64,000 nucleotides of DNA from Fictibacillus nanhaiensis (GCA_017052515.1 JAFHKR010000038.1:124001-188000); one strand, 5' to 3'. Counted from the stretch's first letter, positions 44,334 to 53,799 are shown. The notes: generated by a model not told the origin, from the sequence alone. A program made the numbers and translations.

Positions 44334-44708
44334 TTGCAAAAACTGGAGTTTGAATCAGCATGGGACAAGACTATAGCCCGCCAAGATAGAGAAGAGATAG
44401 AACGGGTCTTTTCTGAATTGCACTCAGAAGAACATGTGAGACAGCAGGCTGTGATCTTGAAAACAGCTTATAATCATAAGGAAGAATTTTTAGTGACAGT
44501 GCTTATAAATAATTATTCAACAGAGCCTTTTTCTTTAATCGGTAAAAAAGTGCTGTATACAGAAGAGGAACATACGATTAGTGAGATGGCTTCCCGTTAT
44601 ACGTTGGAAATTTCTCCTGATACAAGTATGCCATGGACGTTTATTTTTCCAGCAGCATCACTAAGAAAACAACCATCTCGAGAGTATGGGAAATTAATCA
44701 TCAAGTAA
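44334..44708 (+). CDS. SLAP-domain protein
   Basis: 124 aa from TTG after AGGAGGGG. It is almost entirely one SLAP domain (TIGR04398 type): LEFESAWDKTIARQDREEIERVF, FLVTVLINNYSTEPFSLIGKKVL, and the signature end SMPWTFIFPAASL. SLAP domains are linked to the accessory SecA2 secretion system and surface-layer assembly, but this single-domain form has no signal peptide and no secA2 neighbour is visible. Twelve bp before the acyltransferase gene, so probably one transcript. Confidence 0.75.
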   Translation: MQKLEFESAWDKTIARQDREEIERVFSELHSEEHVRQQAVILKTAYNHKEEFLVTVLINNYSTEPFSLIGKKVLYTEEEHTISEMASRYTLEISPDTSMPWTFIFPAASLRKQPSREYGKLIIK

Positions 44709-44720
44709 AGTGGGGGAAAC

Positions 44721-45443
44721 GTGTTGAGAACGATTATTTGGTTTATTTATTTTTGGGGAATTTTATTAAAATTGATCCCTTCATTAAACCGTGTGAAAAA
44801 GTTTTATAATGCCGGAAAGATAGAAGAGCGTGACCGATTGGTTGACGAGAAAGTAAAAGAGTGGTCAACTTCACTCGTTAAACTAAGTGGAACGCGTGTA
44901 TCGGTGAGTGGTGAGGAAAACATCCCGAAAGATACAGCTGTTCTTTTTGTCAGTAATCATCAAGGTAACTTCGATATTCCGATTCTTCTAGGCTATATCC
45001 AGAAACCAAAAGCCTTTATCTCGAAGATCGAAGTAAAGAAGATGCCGTTTATCGGGACATGGATGGAGCAGTTGAACTGTTTATTCATGGACCGTAAGAA
45101 TGTAAGGCAGTCTGTGCAAGCGATCAACGAGGGCGCTAAACTGTTGAAGAACGGAACCTCTCTTGTGATCTTTCCTGAAGGAACGAGAAGTAAAGGCGAC
45201 GATATGTCGGAGTTTAAAGCCGGCAGTTTTAAACTAGCGACTAAATCTGGGGTGCCAATCATTCCCGTTACGATCAACGGTTCTTATAAAATTATGGAAC
45301 AACAAAAGTTCTGGATCAAACCAGCTGATGTTCACCTTACCGTGCATCCACCGATCTATCCAGATCAACATCAAGATGCAAAAGAATTAGCAAGGTTGTC
45401 AGAGGAAATGATCAAGAACGGTGTAAAAAAAGCCGTTTCTTAA
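44721..45443 (+). CDS. plsC: 1-acyl-sn-glycerol-3-phosphate acyltransferase (PlsC family)
   Basis: 240 aa from GTG (or the next TTG) after GTGGGGGAA. N-terminal hydrophobic anchor, then the acyltransferase motifs NHQGNFD (His80-x4-Asp85), the FMDRKN turn, and FPEGTRS (151-157), plus PVTINGSYKIM. It adds the second acyl chain to lysophosphatidate in membrane lipid synthesis. A paralogue may exist elsewhere. No other lipid gene is adjacent. Confidence 0.92.
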   Translation: MLRTIIWFIYFWGILLKLIPSLNRVKKFYNAGKIEERDRLVDEKVKEWSTSLVKLSGTRVSVSGEENIPKDTAVLFVSNHQGNFDIPILLGYIQKPKAFISKIEVKKMPFIGTWMEQLNCLFMDRKNVRQSVQAINEGAKLLKNGTSLVIFPEGTRSKGDDMSEFKAGSFKLATKSGVPIIPVTINGSYKIMEQQKFWIKPADVHLTVHPPIYPDQHQDAKELARLSEEMIKNGVKKAVS

Positions 45444-45563
45444 GAGCATCTTATTGAGGGAAGTGCGAATGTTGGCGAAAACAGCTTAACGAATAACCTG
45501 TACGAACAGCATGACTATTTGTTATTATTGGGTTAGAAGGTAATAATTTCTAGGAGGAATACC

Positions 45564-45788
45564 ATGACAGGAACAATCACAGTCATTATGATATTCTCGA
45601 TCCCCATTATTGCAATCGTACTAGGTCATTTCCAACAACAGACGAAACTTAAACATAAGATGCTACAAGATGAGATAGAACTGGAACGTTTAAAGCATGA
45701 CAACTATGTAATCGAAACCCAAAAGATGAGGATTGAACTCGAACAGATGAAACTGCTCGATTCGCCGAATCAGAAGAAATCGGTATAA
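45564..45788 (+). CDS. Small membrane-anchored coiled-coil protein
   Basis: 74 aa after AGGAGGAATACC. One N-terminal membrane segment (ITVIMIFSIPIIAIVLGHF) and a charged helix with heptad leucines and isoleucines (HKMLQDEIELERLKHDNYVIETQKMRIELEQMKLL). This shape is like phage-shock-type PspB proteins, but the resemblance is only architectural. Monocistronic with a strong terminator. Confidence 0.75.
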   Translation: MTGTITVIMIFSIPIIAIVLGHFQQQTKLKHKMLQDEIELERLKHDNYVIETQKMRIELEQMKLLDSPNQKKSV

Positions 45789-45793
45789 TAAAG

Positions 45794-45837
45794 AGGATGA
45801 CCCAAGAGCTAATTGCTTTTGGGTCATCCTTTTTTTA
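45794..45837. terminator. Bidirectional terminator, small membrane protein / YajQ
   Basis: 12-bp perfect stem AGGATGACCCAA / TTGGGTCATCCT, T run of seven; it overlaps the yajQ stop codon. Confidence 0.92.
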
Positions 45838-46332
45838 TCTGTAGTTGATGAACTGCACGTCGATCGGCAGGTTTGCTTCTCTAACAAGTGCAATAATCTG
45901 TTGAAGATCGTCTCTGCTCTTTGCTGTTACACGAACTTGATCATCTTGAACTTGGCTTTTCACTTTTAGTCCAGAATTCTTGATCAACACATTGATTTTC
46001 TTAGCGTTATCTTTATCGATTCCGGTTACCAACTTAGCACGTTGGCGAACCGTTCCACCTGATGCTTGCTCAATTTTGCTGTAATCCAAGTTTTTAGTTG
46101 GCACGCCGCGTTTGATCAGCTTTGTGATCAAAACGTCTTTTAGCTGCTCTAACTTGTACTCATCATCCGAAACGAGTACGAGCTCTTCACTAGATTTGTC
46201 TAGTGTGATCTCACTTTTACTCCCCTTAAAGTCATAACGAGTTGTGATTTCTTTTGTTGCGATATTGATCGCATTGTCTACTTCTGAAAGATCTACCTGT
46301 GAAACGATATCAAATGAACTTTCTTTAGCCAT
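45835..46332 (-). CDS. YajQ-family nucleotide-binding protein
   Basis: 165 aa from the ATG after AGGAGGTTTCAC; the frame continues upstream but has no start signal. Typical start [21 protein letters not shown] and [12 protein letters not shown], with [22 protein letters not shown] and [14 protein letters not shown]. Two ferredoxin-like halves are expected. Members (B. subtilis YitK; YajQ) bind nucleotides, and some bind cyclic di-GMP. Single gene. Confidence 0.95.
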   Translation of the reverse strand: MAKESSFDIVSQVDLSEVDNAINIATKEITTRYDFKGSKSEITLDKSSEELVLVSDDEYKLEQLKDVLITKLIKRGVPTKNLDYSKIEQASGGTVRQRAKLVTGIDKDNAKKINVLIKNSGLKVKSQVQDDQVRVTAKSRDDLQQIIALVREANLPIDVQFINYR

Positions 46333-46506
46333 TTTGTGAAACCTCCTGACGATTACTTCGTTTATATAGTTACAGTATAAATACATTGTGGTTATGTTTC
46401 CAGTTTGTACACATTCTTTTCCGTGGAAACGGGTACAAAATATAAGTTTTATGTTAAAATGAAGGCTGGAAAATTTACAGAATGTTTGAACCACTAGGAG
46501 GAGTAC

Positions 46507-47307
46507 TTGTTGCTTCATTACAAAACGTACACACACGAAAAAAATCATCAATGGGTGATTTTTGTCCATGGAGCTGGGGGCAGTTCATCCATTTGGTATA
46601 AACAGCTAAGAGAATTTAAACAACATTTTAATATTTTGCTTGTTGACTTAAGAGGTCATGGCAAATCACAATCCGATAAATTTTTATTGAAAAAATATTC
46701 GTTTAAAGAGGTCAGCCTTGATGTGCTTGAGGTTATGGATCATCTAAAGATTCAAAAAGCCCACTTTGTAGGCATCTCTTTAGGCACGATTCTTATTCAA
46801 ACGATCGCAGAGCTTTATCCTGATCGTGTGGCTTCTATGACTTTGGGCGGCGCGGTTACAAAAATGAATTTCCGCTCGCGGTTCTTGATTGCGATGGGTA
46901 ACCTTTGTAAATCGTTCATCCCGTACATGTGGCTTTACAGCTTATTTGCATGGGTGATCATGCCGAAAAAGAGACATGAAGCTTCGCGTTCTTTGTTTAT
47001 TGGAGAAGCGAAAAAGCTTTGTCAAAAAGAGTTCAAGAGATGGTTTAAGCTTACACTGAAGATCAACCCTTTCTTGCAAAGTCTGCGTAAAAAAGAGATT
47101 CCGATTCCAACGCTTTACATCATGGGTGAGGAAGATTATATGTTCTTACCACCGATTCAGGCGTTCATTGATAAGAAGAAGCATTCAAAGCTTTTGACTA
47201 TCAAAGATTGCGGACATGTATGTAATGTAGATCAGCCAGAGCTCTTTAATAAGAATTCGATTGAGTTTATTCGCAACCAGATTGCTGCTGCACCGAATGC
47301 GTCATAA
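46507..47307 (+). CDS. Alpha/beta-fold hydrolase
   Basis: 266 aa. Two tandem TTG codons can start it; the second (46510) has the better 8-bp spacing from AGGAGG. Oxyanion segment [11 protein letters not shown] at 20-30, nucleophile Ser91 in GISLG, acid Asp210 in MGEEDYMF, and His237 in DCGHVCN. A lid region lies at about 120-180. Likely an esterase or lyase-type hydrolase of unknown substrate. Divergent from yajQ. Confidence 0.88.
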   Translation: MLLHYKTYTHEKNHQWVIFVHGAGGSSSIWYKQLREFKQHFNILLVDLRGHGKSQSDKFLLKKYSFKEVSLDVLEVMDHLKIQKAHFVGISLGTILIQTIAELYPDRVASMTLGGAVTKMNFRSRFLIAMGNLCKSFIPYMWLYSLFAWVIMPKKRHEASRSLFIGEAKKLCQKEFKRWFKLTLKINPFLQSLRKKEIPIPTLYIMGEEDYMFLPPIQAFIDKKKHSKLLTIKDCGHVCNVDQPELFNKNSIEFIRNQIAAAPNAS

Positions 47308-47320
47308 AAAATTGAAAGTG

Positions 47321-47514
47321 ATTGATTTCCGTTTCAGGTGCTTCGCTTTCCGCGGGGCAGACGGTGAGCCACATTCGAACGTGTCTCATCTGTCCACCTT
47401 TAGAGGTTTCTTGCTCCTGCGTCTACAAGTTAATACTACGTAGTAAGCTTCCTCGTCGCATGCCTTGCAAGAAGTATCTCATGTAGTAGGCACGCACCTT
47501 ACACTCCAATCAAC
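47321..47514 (-). repeat. Dispersed palindromic repeat, copy 7 (with different insert)
   Basis: About 194 bp. Outer ends and one arm (GCGGGG-type, CACC/GGTG) are standard, but one side carries a different insert of about 65 bp (region 47415-47485, with a small CTACGTAG palindrome). It starts 14 bp after the alpha/beta hydrolase stop and fills much of the gap 47308-47716. Confidence 0.85.
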
Positions 47515-47577
47515 TGTCAATGATGTTTTAAAGAACGCTTTAACTGCAAGAGTAACAAACATAAATCAAAATAAAAC

Positions 47578-47614
47578 AAAAGAAACGACCCGTAAATGTG
47601 TGGGTCGTTTCTTT
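47578..47614. terminator. Bidirectional terminator, hydrolase / XRE-membrane regulator
   Basis: AAAGAAACGACCC / GGGTCGTTTCTTT, 13-bp perfect stem, 10-nt loop. Confidence 0.88.
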
Positions 47615-47716
47615 GCGTTTGGTTTAGTTTTTGTCAATGATTGATCGTGGTTCAAGGCCCTGGTTCCTCCTGCTGGAAGTGATGTAGTAACTCCACTTAA
47701 GGTATTTTAATTTCAT

Positions 47717-48505
47717 TTATAGATCATTGATCTTCTTTTTCACTTTTTTCATCAAACTATTATTAATAGTGTTCACATGCTCCTCATTTTTGACCAAAAT
47801 GCGATAAGCATCAATGATGGATAGAGTACGAACCAAAATGTAGACCCCGATGCCGATCAATGCGATAAATATCGGCTTGTAAGGAGTTAAAATGTCTACT
47901 TCCACCCATTCTTTTTTTATGATTAGAAAGAAGATGGCTCCTCCAACAATAGAGCAAATTCCCACCATCATTACCAAAGTATATTTACTTTTTATCTCTT
48001 CGTATCTCATTTTTAATTCTTTTAAAGAATGTTGGTCAAAAATCAGCATCTCTTTCTTAAGTAAGCTATATCGATCTTCTTTTATGATTCCGGCTGTAAT
48101 GGTTCCAATCCCGAAAACCGCTATTAAAATCGTTAAAAGTGTAAAGATGATCGGCTCTTCTTTAAATAAGAAGTAAGGAATCGTTGAAAAGATTAAAAGG
48201 CTAAATCCAAGGGCAAGGTATTTCGAAACTTTGTTTTGATATAGGAGGTATCCTTCCGCCATCTCTTTGCTAACATAATAACCATTTTCATTTTCACCAC
48301 TTCGTTCAACCGTATCTTTCAGTAAATAATCAATGGAAACTTCAAAAATGTTACCGAGCATCAATAGCTTTTCTGTTTCAGGAAAACCCTGACCGTTTTC
48401 CCATTTGCTGATCGCTTGTCTCGTTGTATTTAATTGTTCGGCCAGCGCTTCTTGTGAGAGGCCTTTTTTCTTTCTAAGCTTAAAAAGTTTTTCGCTGAAT
48501 GTCAT
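47717..48505 (-). CDS. XRE-family regulator with C-terminal membrane domain
   Basis: 262 aa. HTH_3 at residues 5-60: KLFKLRKKKGLSQEALAEQLNTTRQAISKWENG with the conserved WE(N)G end. From about 90, four membrane segments in two hairpins separated by a charged helical stretch (LKKEMLIFDQHSLKELKMRYEEIKSKY). Membrane-bound XRE proteins of this kind sense envelope or unknown signals. No obvious operator was seen. Start before GGAGCTC-type ribosome site. Confidence 0.85.
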   Translation of the reverse strand: MTFSEKLFKLRKKKGLSQEALAEQLNTTRQAISKWENGQGFPETEKLLMLGNIFEVSIDYLLKDTVERSGENENGYYVSKEMAEGYLLYQNKVSKYLALGFSLLIFSTIPYFLFKEEPIIFTLLTILIAVFGIGTITAGIIKEDRYSLLKKEMLIFDQHSLKELKMRYEEIKSKYTLVMMVGICSIVGGAIFFLIIKKEWVEVDILTPYKPIFIALIGIGVYILVRTLSIIDAYRILVKNEEHVNTINNSLMKKVKKKINDL

Positions 48506-48642
48506 GAATGAGCTCCTTTCATTTACTAGTTTAATTGTAGTAAAACATTGTATGGTTTTCTATATTTTAGCAGGTGCACTCTGTCAACTTGAGGTTGCAC
48601 GTATGTAATATCCGCTAAAATAGGTGTGAAGACATAAGAAAA

Positions 48643-48664
48643 ACGACCAAGAAAGATTGGTCGT
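48643..48664 (-). terminator. Terminator after the FAD-dependent oxidoreductase gene
   Basis: ACGACCAA / TTGGTCGT, 6-nt loop; the minus strand has a T run of five. Confidence 0.85.
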
Positions 48665-48753
48665 CAATAAGGTCTGGATAGCTTCTTATTTACTTCAATT
48701 ACAAGAATTTCTTGTAGTGAAATCAACTACTTTTAAGATGAATGAAGCTAATT

Positions 48754-49968
48754 TTACAAACTTACAGCGCGTGCGATTGTGAATAGACGTGATGCGGGGT
48801 GGAAGCCTTTAGTGATTAAATCTTTGATGATCGTAGCGCCAAGCATACTATAGACAGTACCGTTACCACCAAAACCTAAACAATAGTACTCACCAAGACG
48901 GTTAGGATGTTCACCGATATAGGGCAGTCCGTCATGTGATTCTCCAAACGTCGCACACCAAGAATGTGAGATTTTTGGCGAGAGATCGGGAAAATGTTCT
49001 TTGATCTTTTGAAGAATTCGCTCACCGCGCTCTTCGATAAGCCCTTCATTTAATGGTGCTTCAGCTTTATCTTCATCAAGACCACCTGCAACGATTCGCC
49101 CATCTTTAGTCGTTCTCATGTAAAGATAAGGTCGTTTTGTTTCCCAGATCATCCATTCTTCGTACCACGTTTTAAGTGATGGGATTGGCTCTGTTACGAT
49201 CGCGTATGAACGATTCAGATCTGCTCCTAATTGCTGAGCTAGAAAGTCATTCTCATAACCAGTCGCAAAAATTACATATCGCGCTGAAATGGTGCCTTTT
49301 TCAGATTCACAGGTAAAGCCGTGAACGGTTTTTGTTTTTCGAATAAGAGGTGTGTGTTCAAAGATTCTCACTCCTGAAGCCGCTGCATCCTTTAACAGGA
49401 TCTGTACACATTTGTACGGATTCACATCTGCATCACCACTCGTAACGAGAGCAGCGGGTTTGGAAAAAGGAAAACGTGAAGAAATTTCTTGAGGTTCTAA
49501 ATATTCCACGGGAAAATCGTACTTTTTTAATGCCTCGTATTCACGCTGGAGTTTTAACGTGTCTTCTGGAGAACTGGCATAATACAAGCTCTTTTGTTCA
49601 CGAAATTCAGGGTCCTCGGAAAGTCCTGAAGTCATCTTCTTTAGATCTTCTAACGCCTGTAAACAAAGCTGATAAAAATAGACAGCATCCTGTTCACCTT
49701 GCTGCTCAATGAGTTCGTGCAGCATCTTATCGCTTGAGAATTGCAGAAGCCCTGTATTGGCTGAAGAGCTTCCTGCACCTGGTTGCCTCCGATCGATCAA
49801 AACAACATCTAGTTCTTTTTCTTGACCGAGTACATGGGCACAGAGGGCACCGGCCATGCCTCCACCAACAATTAGTACATCACACGATATATCTTCTTCT
49901 AGAACCGGGTACTGACCCGTGTTTGTATAGGTTTCAGGCCAATAGAGCTGACCGTTATGTAGATTCAT
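48754..49968 (-). CDS. FAD-dependent oxidoreductase (DAO / gamma-glutamylputrescine-oxidase-like)
   Basis: 404 aa from the ATG 7 bp after AGGAGG. FAD loop CDVLIVGGGMAGALCAHVL with RRQPGAGSSSANTGLLQFSSD, typical of the DadA/PuuB group. The C-terminal GESHDGLPYIGEH and GFGGNGTVYSMLGA are FAD-contacting. It would oxidise an amine or amino acid to an imine with oxygen. Substrate unknown. The Rieske domain found in some relatives is absent. Single gene. Confidence 0.88.
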   Translation of the reverse strand: MNLHNGQLYWPETYTNTGQYPVLEEDISCDVLIVGGGMAGALCAHVLGQEKELDVVLIDRRQPGAGSSSANTGLLQFSSDKMLHELIEQQGEQDAVYFYQLCLQALEDLKKMTSGLSEDPEFREQKSLYYASSPEDTLKLQREYEALKKYDFPVEYLEPQEISSRFPFSKPAALVTSGDADVNPYKCVQILLKDAAASGVRIFEHTPLIRKTKTVHGFTCESEKGTISARYVIFATGYENDFLAQQLGADLNRSYAIVTEPIPSLKTWYEEWMIWETKRPYLYMRTTKDGRIVAGGLDEDKAEAPLNEGLIEERGERILQKIKEHFPDLSPKISHSWCATFGESHDGLPYIGEHPNRLGEYYCLGFGGNGTVYSMLGATIIKDLITKGFHPASRLFTIARAVSL

Positions 49969-50105
49969 AGTGACTCCTCCTCGTCTTCTTTTCATTCCCC
50001 CTATTTTCTTTAAAGAAACGCTTCAGGAGAAAATTTTTCAAATATATGGATTTTTTGTGAATGCTCTACGAGGATTATTTAGTAGGCTTGCGAATGCACA
50101 AAAAA

Positions 50106-50137
50106 AGAGTTGCTTGCCCGATTGGACAAGCAACTCT
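50106..50137 (-). terminator. Terminator after the general stress gene
   Basis: GAGTTGCTTG.CC pairs with GG.CAAGCAACTC, loop GATT-type; A run before it on the plus strand gives a U tract. Confidence 0.88.
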
Positions 50138-50147
50138 CTTCTATCCT

Positions 50148-50498
50148 TTATGGTAAAGTATTTACTTTATCTTCTTCTTTTACGAACAATAAGATTTTAC
50201 CCATGTCGAGCTTCTTTTCATATTGATCCGCTTCTACATCAGATAACCCTAGTTCTGTCATCTTGTTGCGAAGCTCATCGCCTCTGGATTCAAATACATT
50301 GCTGATCGCCGTTCCGAGTCCTTCTTCTTTTAAACCGATTGTATTAACATCTGCTTCATGAGCGAGATCTTTTGTGTCATCCTTTTCGTGGGATAATACA
50401 TATAAGTTGTCCTCGTGAATACCTCGGGCTTTCAAATCACTTGCAGCTGCAATCAATTCTTGTTGAGAGTTAAATTCATGTACGATAGGTTTTACCAT
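50148..50498 (-). CDS. General stress protein, YflT-domain (GSP17M-like)
   Basis: 116 aa. YflT domain: VHEFNSQQELIAAASDLKARGIHEDNLYVLSHEKD, later GLGTAISNVFESRGDELRNKM and LDMGKILLFV. Members are small cytosolic stress proteins of unknown biochemistry, widely sigma-B dependent in Bacillus. A sigma-B-like promoter fits here, which supports the family call. Start after AAAGGAGAGG. Confidence 0.9.
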   Translation of the reverse strand: MVKPIVHEFNSQQELIAAASDLKARGIHEDNLYVLSHEKDDTKDLAHEADVNTIGLKEEGLGTAISNVFESRGDELRNKMTELGLSDVEADQYEKKLDMGKILLFVKEEDKVNTLP

Positions 50499-50534
50499 TT
50501 ACAATCCTCTCCTTTAAACGAAGTTATAGTGTGT

Positions 50535-50560
50535 ATTCACGATTTCAATTACGATTAAAC
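50535..50560 (-). promoter_or_regulatory. Sigma-B-type promoter of the YflT gene
   Basis: Minus strand GTTTAA (50560-50555), 14-bp spacer, GTGAAT (50540-50535); consensus GTTTAA-N13-15-GGGWAT with one mismatch in the -10. Confidence 0.65.
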
Positions 50561-50760
50561 ATCCTTTTTCAAATGCATACCGGGATAAAAGTACTAAATT
50601 AACCGCCGCAATCCAGCTGTGTAGGTATAAACTCCTTTTTTATTGAAATATATCGTTTTTACACCATTTTTACGAAATTCCTCTGTCATTTTACATTTCA
50701 AAATATATACTTTTAATTGTTGAGTTTTATTACAAAATGAGTGATAGGGGAGTTTGTTAG

Positions 50761-52344
50761 ATGAAAAAGACATTATCAGCTTTAGCACTTGCTTTAGGAT
50801 TAACACCAATCGGCGCAGGCGTACATGCAGAAGAGAACGCCATTCAAACACACAAGGGTCGTTACTTAGATGTTCAACTGCTTGGAGTAAATGACTTTCA
50901 TGGACAGATCGATATTACACGTAACGTGGCAGGGGAACCTGTTGGACGAGCGGATTATCTAGCAAGCTACTTAAAACAAAGAGAAAGTGAGAATTCTAAC
51001 ACGCTTTTGGTACATGCTGGTGATATGGTAGGAGCGAGCTCTCCGACATCTGCATTGCTGCAGGATGAGCCGACAGTAGAAATCATGAATCAGATGGGCT
51101 TTGATGTAGGAACATTAGGAAACCATGAGTTTGATGAAGGCGTAGATGAGATGATGCGTTTGATCAATGGTGGAACGCATGATAAAACAGGATATTTTGA
51201 AGGAGCAGACTTTCCGTATGTGGCTGCTAATGTTATAGATAAAGAGACGAAGGAAAATATTCTGCCTTCTTATGTAATCAAGAAGGTTAAAGGAGTAAAT
51301 ATCGGCTTCATCGGGGTGGTTTTATCTGATACACCAGATATCGTCATTCCGAGCGGAACAGCAGGTGTTGAGTTTATAGACGAAGCGGAAGCAATCAACA
51401 AAGCAGCGAAGACTCTTAAGAAAAAAGGCGTAAAGTCTATCGTTGTTTTGGCGCATAACCCTGTTGAGCAATCAGCGACAGGTGAAGTATCGGGTGAACT
51501 CGTGGATATGGCAAACAAAGTAGATGATGAAGTAGACGTGATGTTTGGTGCACACAACCATAGAAACGTAAACGCTGTAGTAGATAACAAGTTAATTGTG
51601 CAAGCTTACTCTTACGGAACAGCCTTTGCTGATGTGGATCTGAAAATTGACCGCCGCACGAAGGATATCGTAAAAAGTAAAGCGGAAGTCGTGTCTGTTA
51701 TGCAAAAAGGTGTAACACCGGACTCTAGCATTACAAAAATTATTAAACAAGCTGAAGACCAAGTAGCTCCGATCATCAATGAAGTCGTTGGTAAAACTGA
51801 TCAACTTTTATCAGGTACAGGAGCCTATAACGGTGAGACCGAGTTAGGAAATGTGATCGCAGATTCAATGACAGAACAGACAGGTACTGATTTTGCGTTT
51901 ATGAACCCAGGTGGTATTCGTGATGTGATCAATCACGGTGAAGTGACATGGGGAGAGCTTTTTAACGTTCAACCGTTTGGCAACGATCTGGTGACGATGA
52001 CACTAACAGGAACGCAGATTAAAGAACTTTTTGAATCTCAATGGGCAACGGACAGAGAGAAGATGCTCCAGATCTCTGGTCTGAAAGCTACATTTGATCT
52101 CTCAAAGCCGGTCGGTGACCGAACTGTTTCAATGGTTAAGAAAGATGGAACACCGATTGTAGCAGAACAAGAGTATACGGTTACCGTAAACAATTTTATG
52201 GCTGGTGGCGGTGATGGTTATACCGTTTTATTAGAAGGTAAGAATCCAACAGTAAGCGTTACGGACCTAGAAGCGCTCGTGAACTATTTTAAAAACCGTG
52301 ATACCGTATCCGCACAAATTGAAGGACGAATTACAAAAAAATAA
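50761..52344 (+). CDS. Secreted 5'-nucleotidase / 2',3'-cyclic phosphodiesterase-type enzyme
   Basis: 527 aa with a signal peptide (MKKTLSALALALGLTPIG, cleavage near residue 24). Metal-site motifs: GVNDFHGQ, HAGDMVGAS, GNHEFDEG, LAHNPVE, FGAHNHR. C-terminal nucleotidase domain with MNPGGIRDVI and NNFMAGGGDGYTVL. It degrades extracellular nucleotides or nucleotide sugars. No sortase signal or repeated domain as in YfkN. Start 8 bp after AGGGGAG. Confidence 0.92.
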   Translation: MKKTLSALALALGLTPIGAGVHAEENAIQTHKGRYLDVQLLGVNDFHGQIDITRNVAGEPVGRADYLASYLKQRESENSNTLLVHAGDMVGASSPTSALLQDEPTVEIMNQMGFDVGTLGNHEFDEGVDEMMRLINGGTHDKTGYFEGADFPYVAANVIDKETKENILPSYVIKKVKGVNIGFIGVVLSDTPDIVIPSGTAGVEFIDEAEAINKAAKTLKKKGVKSIVVLAHNPVEQSATGEVSGELVDMANKVDDEVDVMFGAHNHRNVNAVVDNKLIVQAYSYGTAFADVDLKIDRRTKDIVKSKAEVVSVMQKGVTPDSSITKIIKQAEDQVAPIINEVVGKTDQLLSGTGAYNGETELGNVIADSMTEQTGTDFAFMNPGGIRDVINHGEVTWGELFNVQPFGNDLVTMTLTGTQIKELFESQWATDREKMLQISGLKATFDLSKPVGDRTVSMVKKDGTPIVAEQEYTVTVNNFMAGGGDGYTVLLEGKNPTVSVTDLEALVNYFKNRDTVSAQIEGRITKK

Positions 52345-52346
52345 TA

Positions 52347-52384
52347 AAAAGGCAAAGCGTGTGTAAACATCCGCTTTGCCTTTT
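52347..52384. terminator. Bidirectional terminator, 5'-nucleotidase / carbonic anhydrase
   Basis: 13-bp perfect stem AAAAGGCAAAGCG / CGCTTTGCCTTTT with a 12-nt loop. Confidence 0.92.
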
Positions 52385-52390
52385 ACATTT

Positions 52391-52948
52391 CTATTCTCCG
52401 CGTTCTACAAGGTCGAGTCTTCCTGTAGCAGGATCGATAACGAGACCATGTACTTTAATATCTTCAGGGAGCAACGGGTGATTTTTAACAAGTTGCACAC
52501 TGTTTCTCACAGAATCCTCAACACTTTCAAACCCTTGAACCCATTTCTTTAAATCGAGTCCAGAATATTTTAACGTGTCAAACGTCGATTCTTCAATACC
52601 ACGGTCTTTCATCTTGGCAAGTAGTCCATCTGCGTTTACATTGCTCATTCCACAATCATAGTGACCGATGATCATAACTTCTTCAGCTTTTAGTTCATAG
52701 ATGGCCACAAGGATACTTCTCATAATAGAACCGAATGGATGGGAGATAACCGCTCCAGCCGATTTGATGACTTTTACATCACCGTTCTTAATATTCATCG
52801 CACTTGGCAACAATTCAGTCAGGCGCGTATCCATACAAGATACGATAACAAGTCCTTTATCAGGAAATTTAGTAGTTTGGAAAGGTTCATATTCTTTGTT
52901 TTCAACAAATTGGTGATTGAACGCTAAGATTTCATTAAGTACGGACAT
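52391..52948 (-). CDS. Beta-class carbonic anhydrase (YtiB-like)
   Basis: 185 aa. Zinc ligands Cys38 (VSCMDTRL, with Asp40-Arg42), His96 and Cys99 (GHYDCGM). It interconverts CO2 and bicarbonate in the cytoplasm. Short form without an N-terminal extension, as in B. subtilis YtiB. Start after AAGGAGGAGAATC. Single gene. Confidence 0.95.
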   Translation of the reverse strand: MSVLNEILAFNHQFVENKEYEPFQTTKFPDKGLVIVSCMDTRLTELLPSAMNIKNGDVKVIKSAGAVISHPFGSIMRSILVAIYELKAEEVMIIGHYDCGMSNVNADGLLAKMKDRGIEESTFDTLKYSGLDLKKWVQGFESVEDSVRNSVQLVKNHPLLPEDIKVHGLVIDPATGRLDLVERGE

Positions 52949-53307
52949 GATTCTCCTCCTTGTTTCTACAGAAAATAATTAATGAATAAAAAGATTTAGA
53001 AGTATACGTCTTTTTCTATCATATTAAGCTTAAACTCGCTAACATATTCACTTCTATATTCACTATTATACAAAAATGTGGGCCGAATCTGCTCTTTTTT
53101 GTACCTGAAGTGAATCTTTTGTTGATAGAAACTTTAAAACAAAAGCACATTGTGACAAACATTTTATAAAAAGGTACGTATAATCGCAATTAACACCACA
53201 TACATTGGTAAGTCGAAGGGAGGATGAAACAAAGAAAAATACTTGCCAGTAAGTAGGGTTTAAATAGATCGGTACAAATCAATGAAAATTTGAAAGGGGT
53301 AGGGAAG
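52949..53307. other. Gene-free stretch before the small protein
   Basis: Contains the carbonic anhydrase leader and a TATAAT hexamer at 53179-53184 with no good -35. Nothing else recognised. Confidence 0.5.
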
Positions 53308-53538
53308 ATGGAAGTTATGACGTATGTGCTTTGGGTTCTGCTGTTAATGGGGTCGGTTATGAAGAACTACATGGTATCCGTTTCTATGCCGAAAACGGGA
53401 CAAGTTATCGTGGCGAATGAATCAGGTGTGAACTTCTTTTCGTATGGTGACGTGAGTAACAAGAATGCATCGAAAGTTATGTCTGCAATTGCCGTGCCTT
53501 TCAATAATCAGAATTTCAGTTGGGTGGATACGTCATAG
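53308..53538 (+). CDS. Small protein with N-terminal membrane segment, unknown
   Basis: 76 aa from the ATG after AGGGGTAGGGAAG; TTG 53290 or the later ATG 53317 are alternatives. A hydrophobic start (TYVLWVLLLMGSVMKNYMVSV) is followed by a short polar part (PKTGQVIVANESGVNFFSYG ... NFSWVDTS). No family recognised. The stem at 53705-53734 could be its terminator. Confidence 0.5.
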   Translation: MEVMTYVLWVLLLMGSVMKNYMVSVSMPKTGQVIVANESGVNFFSYGDVSNKNASKVMSAIAVPFNNQNFSWVDTS

Positions 53539-53704
53539 AGTACATATATGGAAGTTTGTTGTAGGTGTAGGAAAACTATTTTGGGGAGAAGGAGGTCTGC
53601 TGCAAAAATATAAATAGTGCTATTTTTCGCATTCACTATCATGCTCGCGGCAGGATCACCGTACGTGTGCTAGTGTATGAATAAACTTGAGCGGAATTTG
53701 GAGC

Positions 53705-53734
53705 AAAAGGCAGCTTGTTTGAGCTGTCTTTTTT
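53705..53734 (+). terminator. Terminator before ywdI
   Basis: AAAGGCAGCT / AGCTGTCTTT with one G-U pair, loop TGTTTG, T run. Confidence 0.8.
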
Positions 53735-53799
53735 GGCATACATTTTATTTATGTGAATGGGTTTGATAGAATAAGAAAAAAACAATTGTGGTGAAACCG

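Noticed and set aside
46333-46569. N-terminal extension of YajQ (reading frame to 46569)
   Set aside because: It overlaps the divergent hydrolase gene, and the family starts at [12 protein letters not shown], which has AGGAGG upstream.
53548-53613. 21-codon cysteine-containing frame (starts MEVCCRCRKT)
   Set aside because: No ribosome site before its ATG, and the AAGGAGG inside it is not followed by a usable start.
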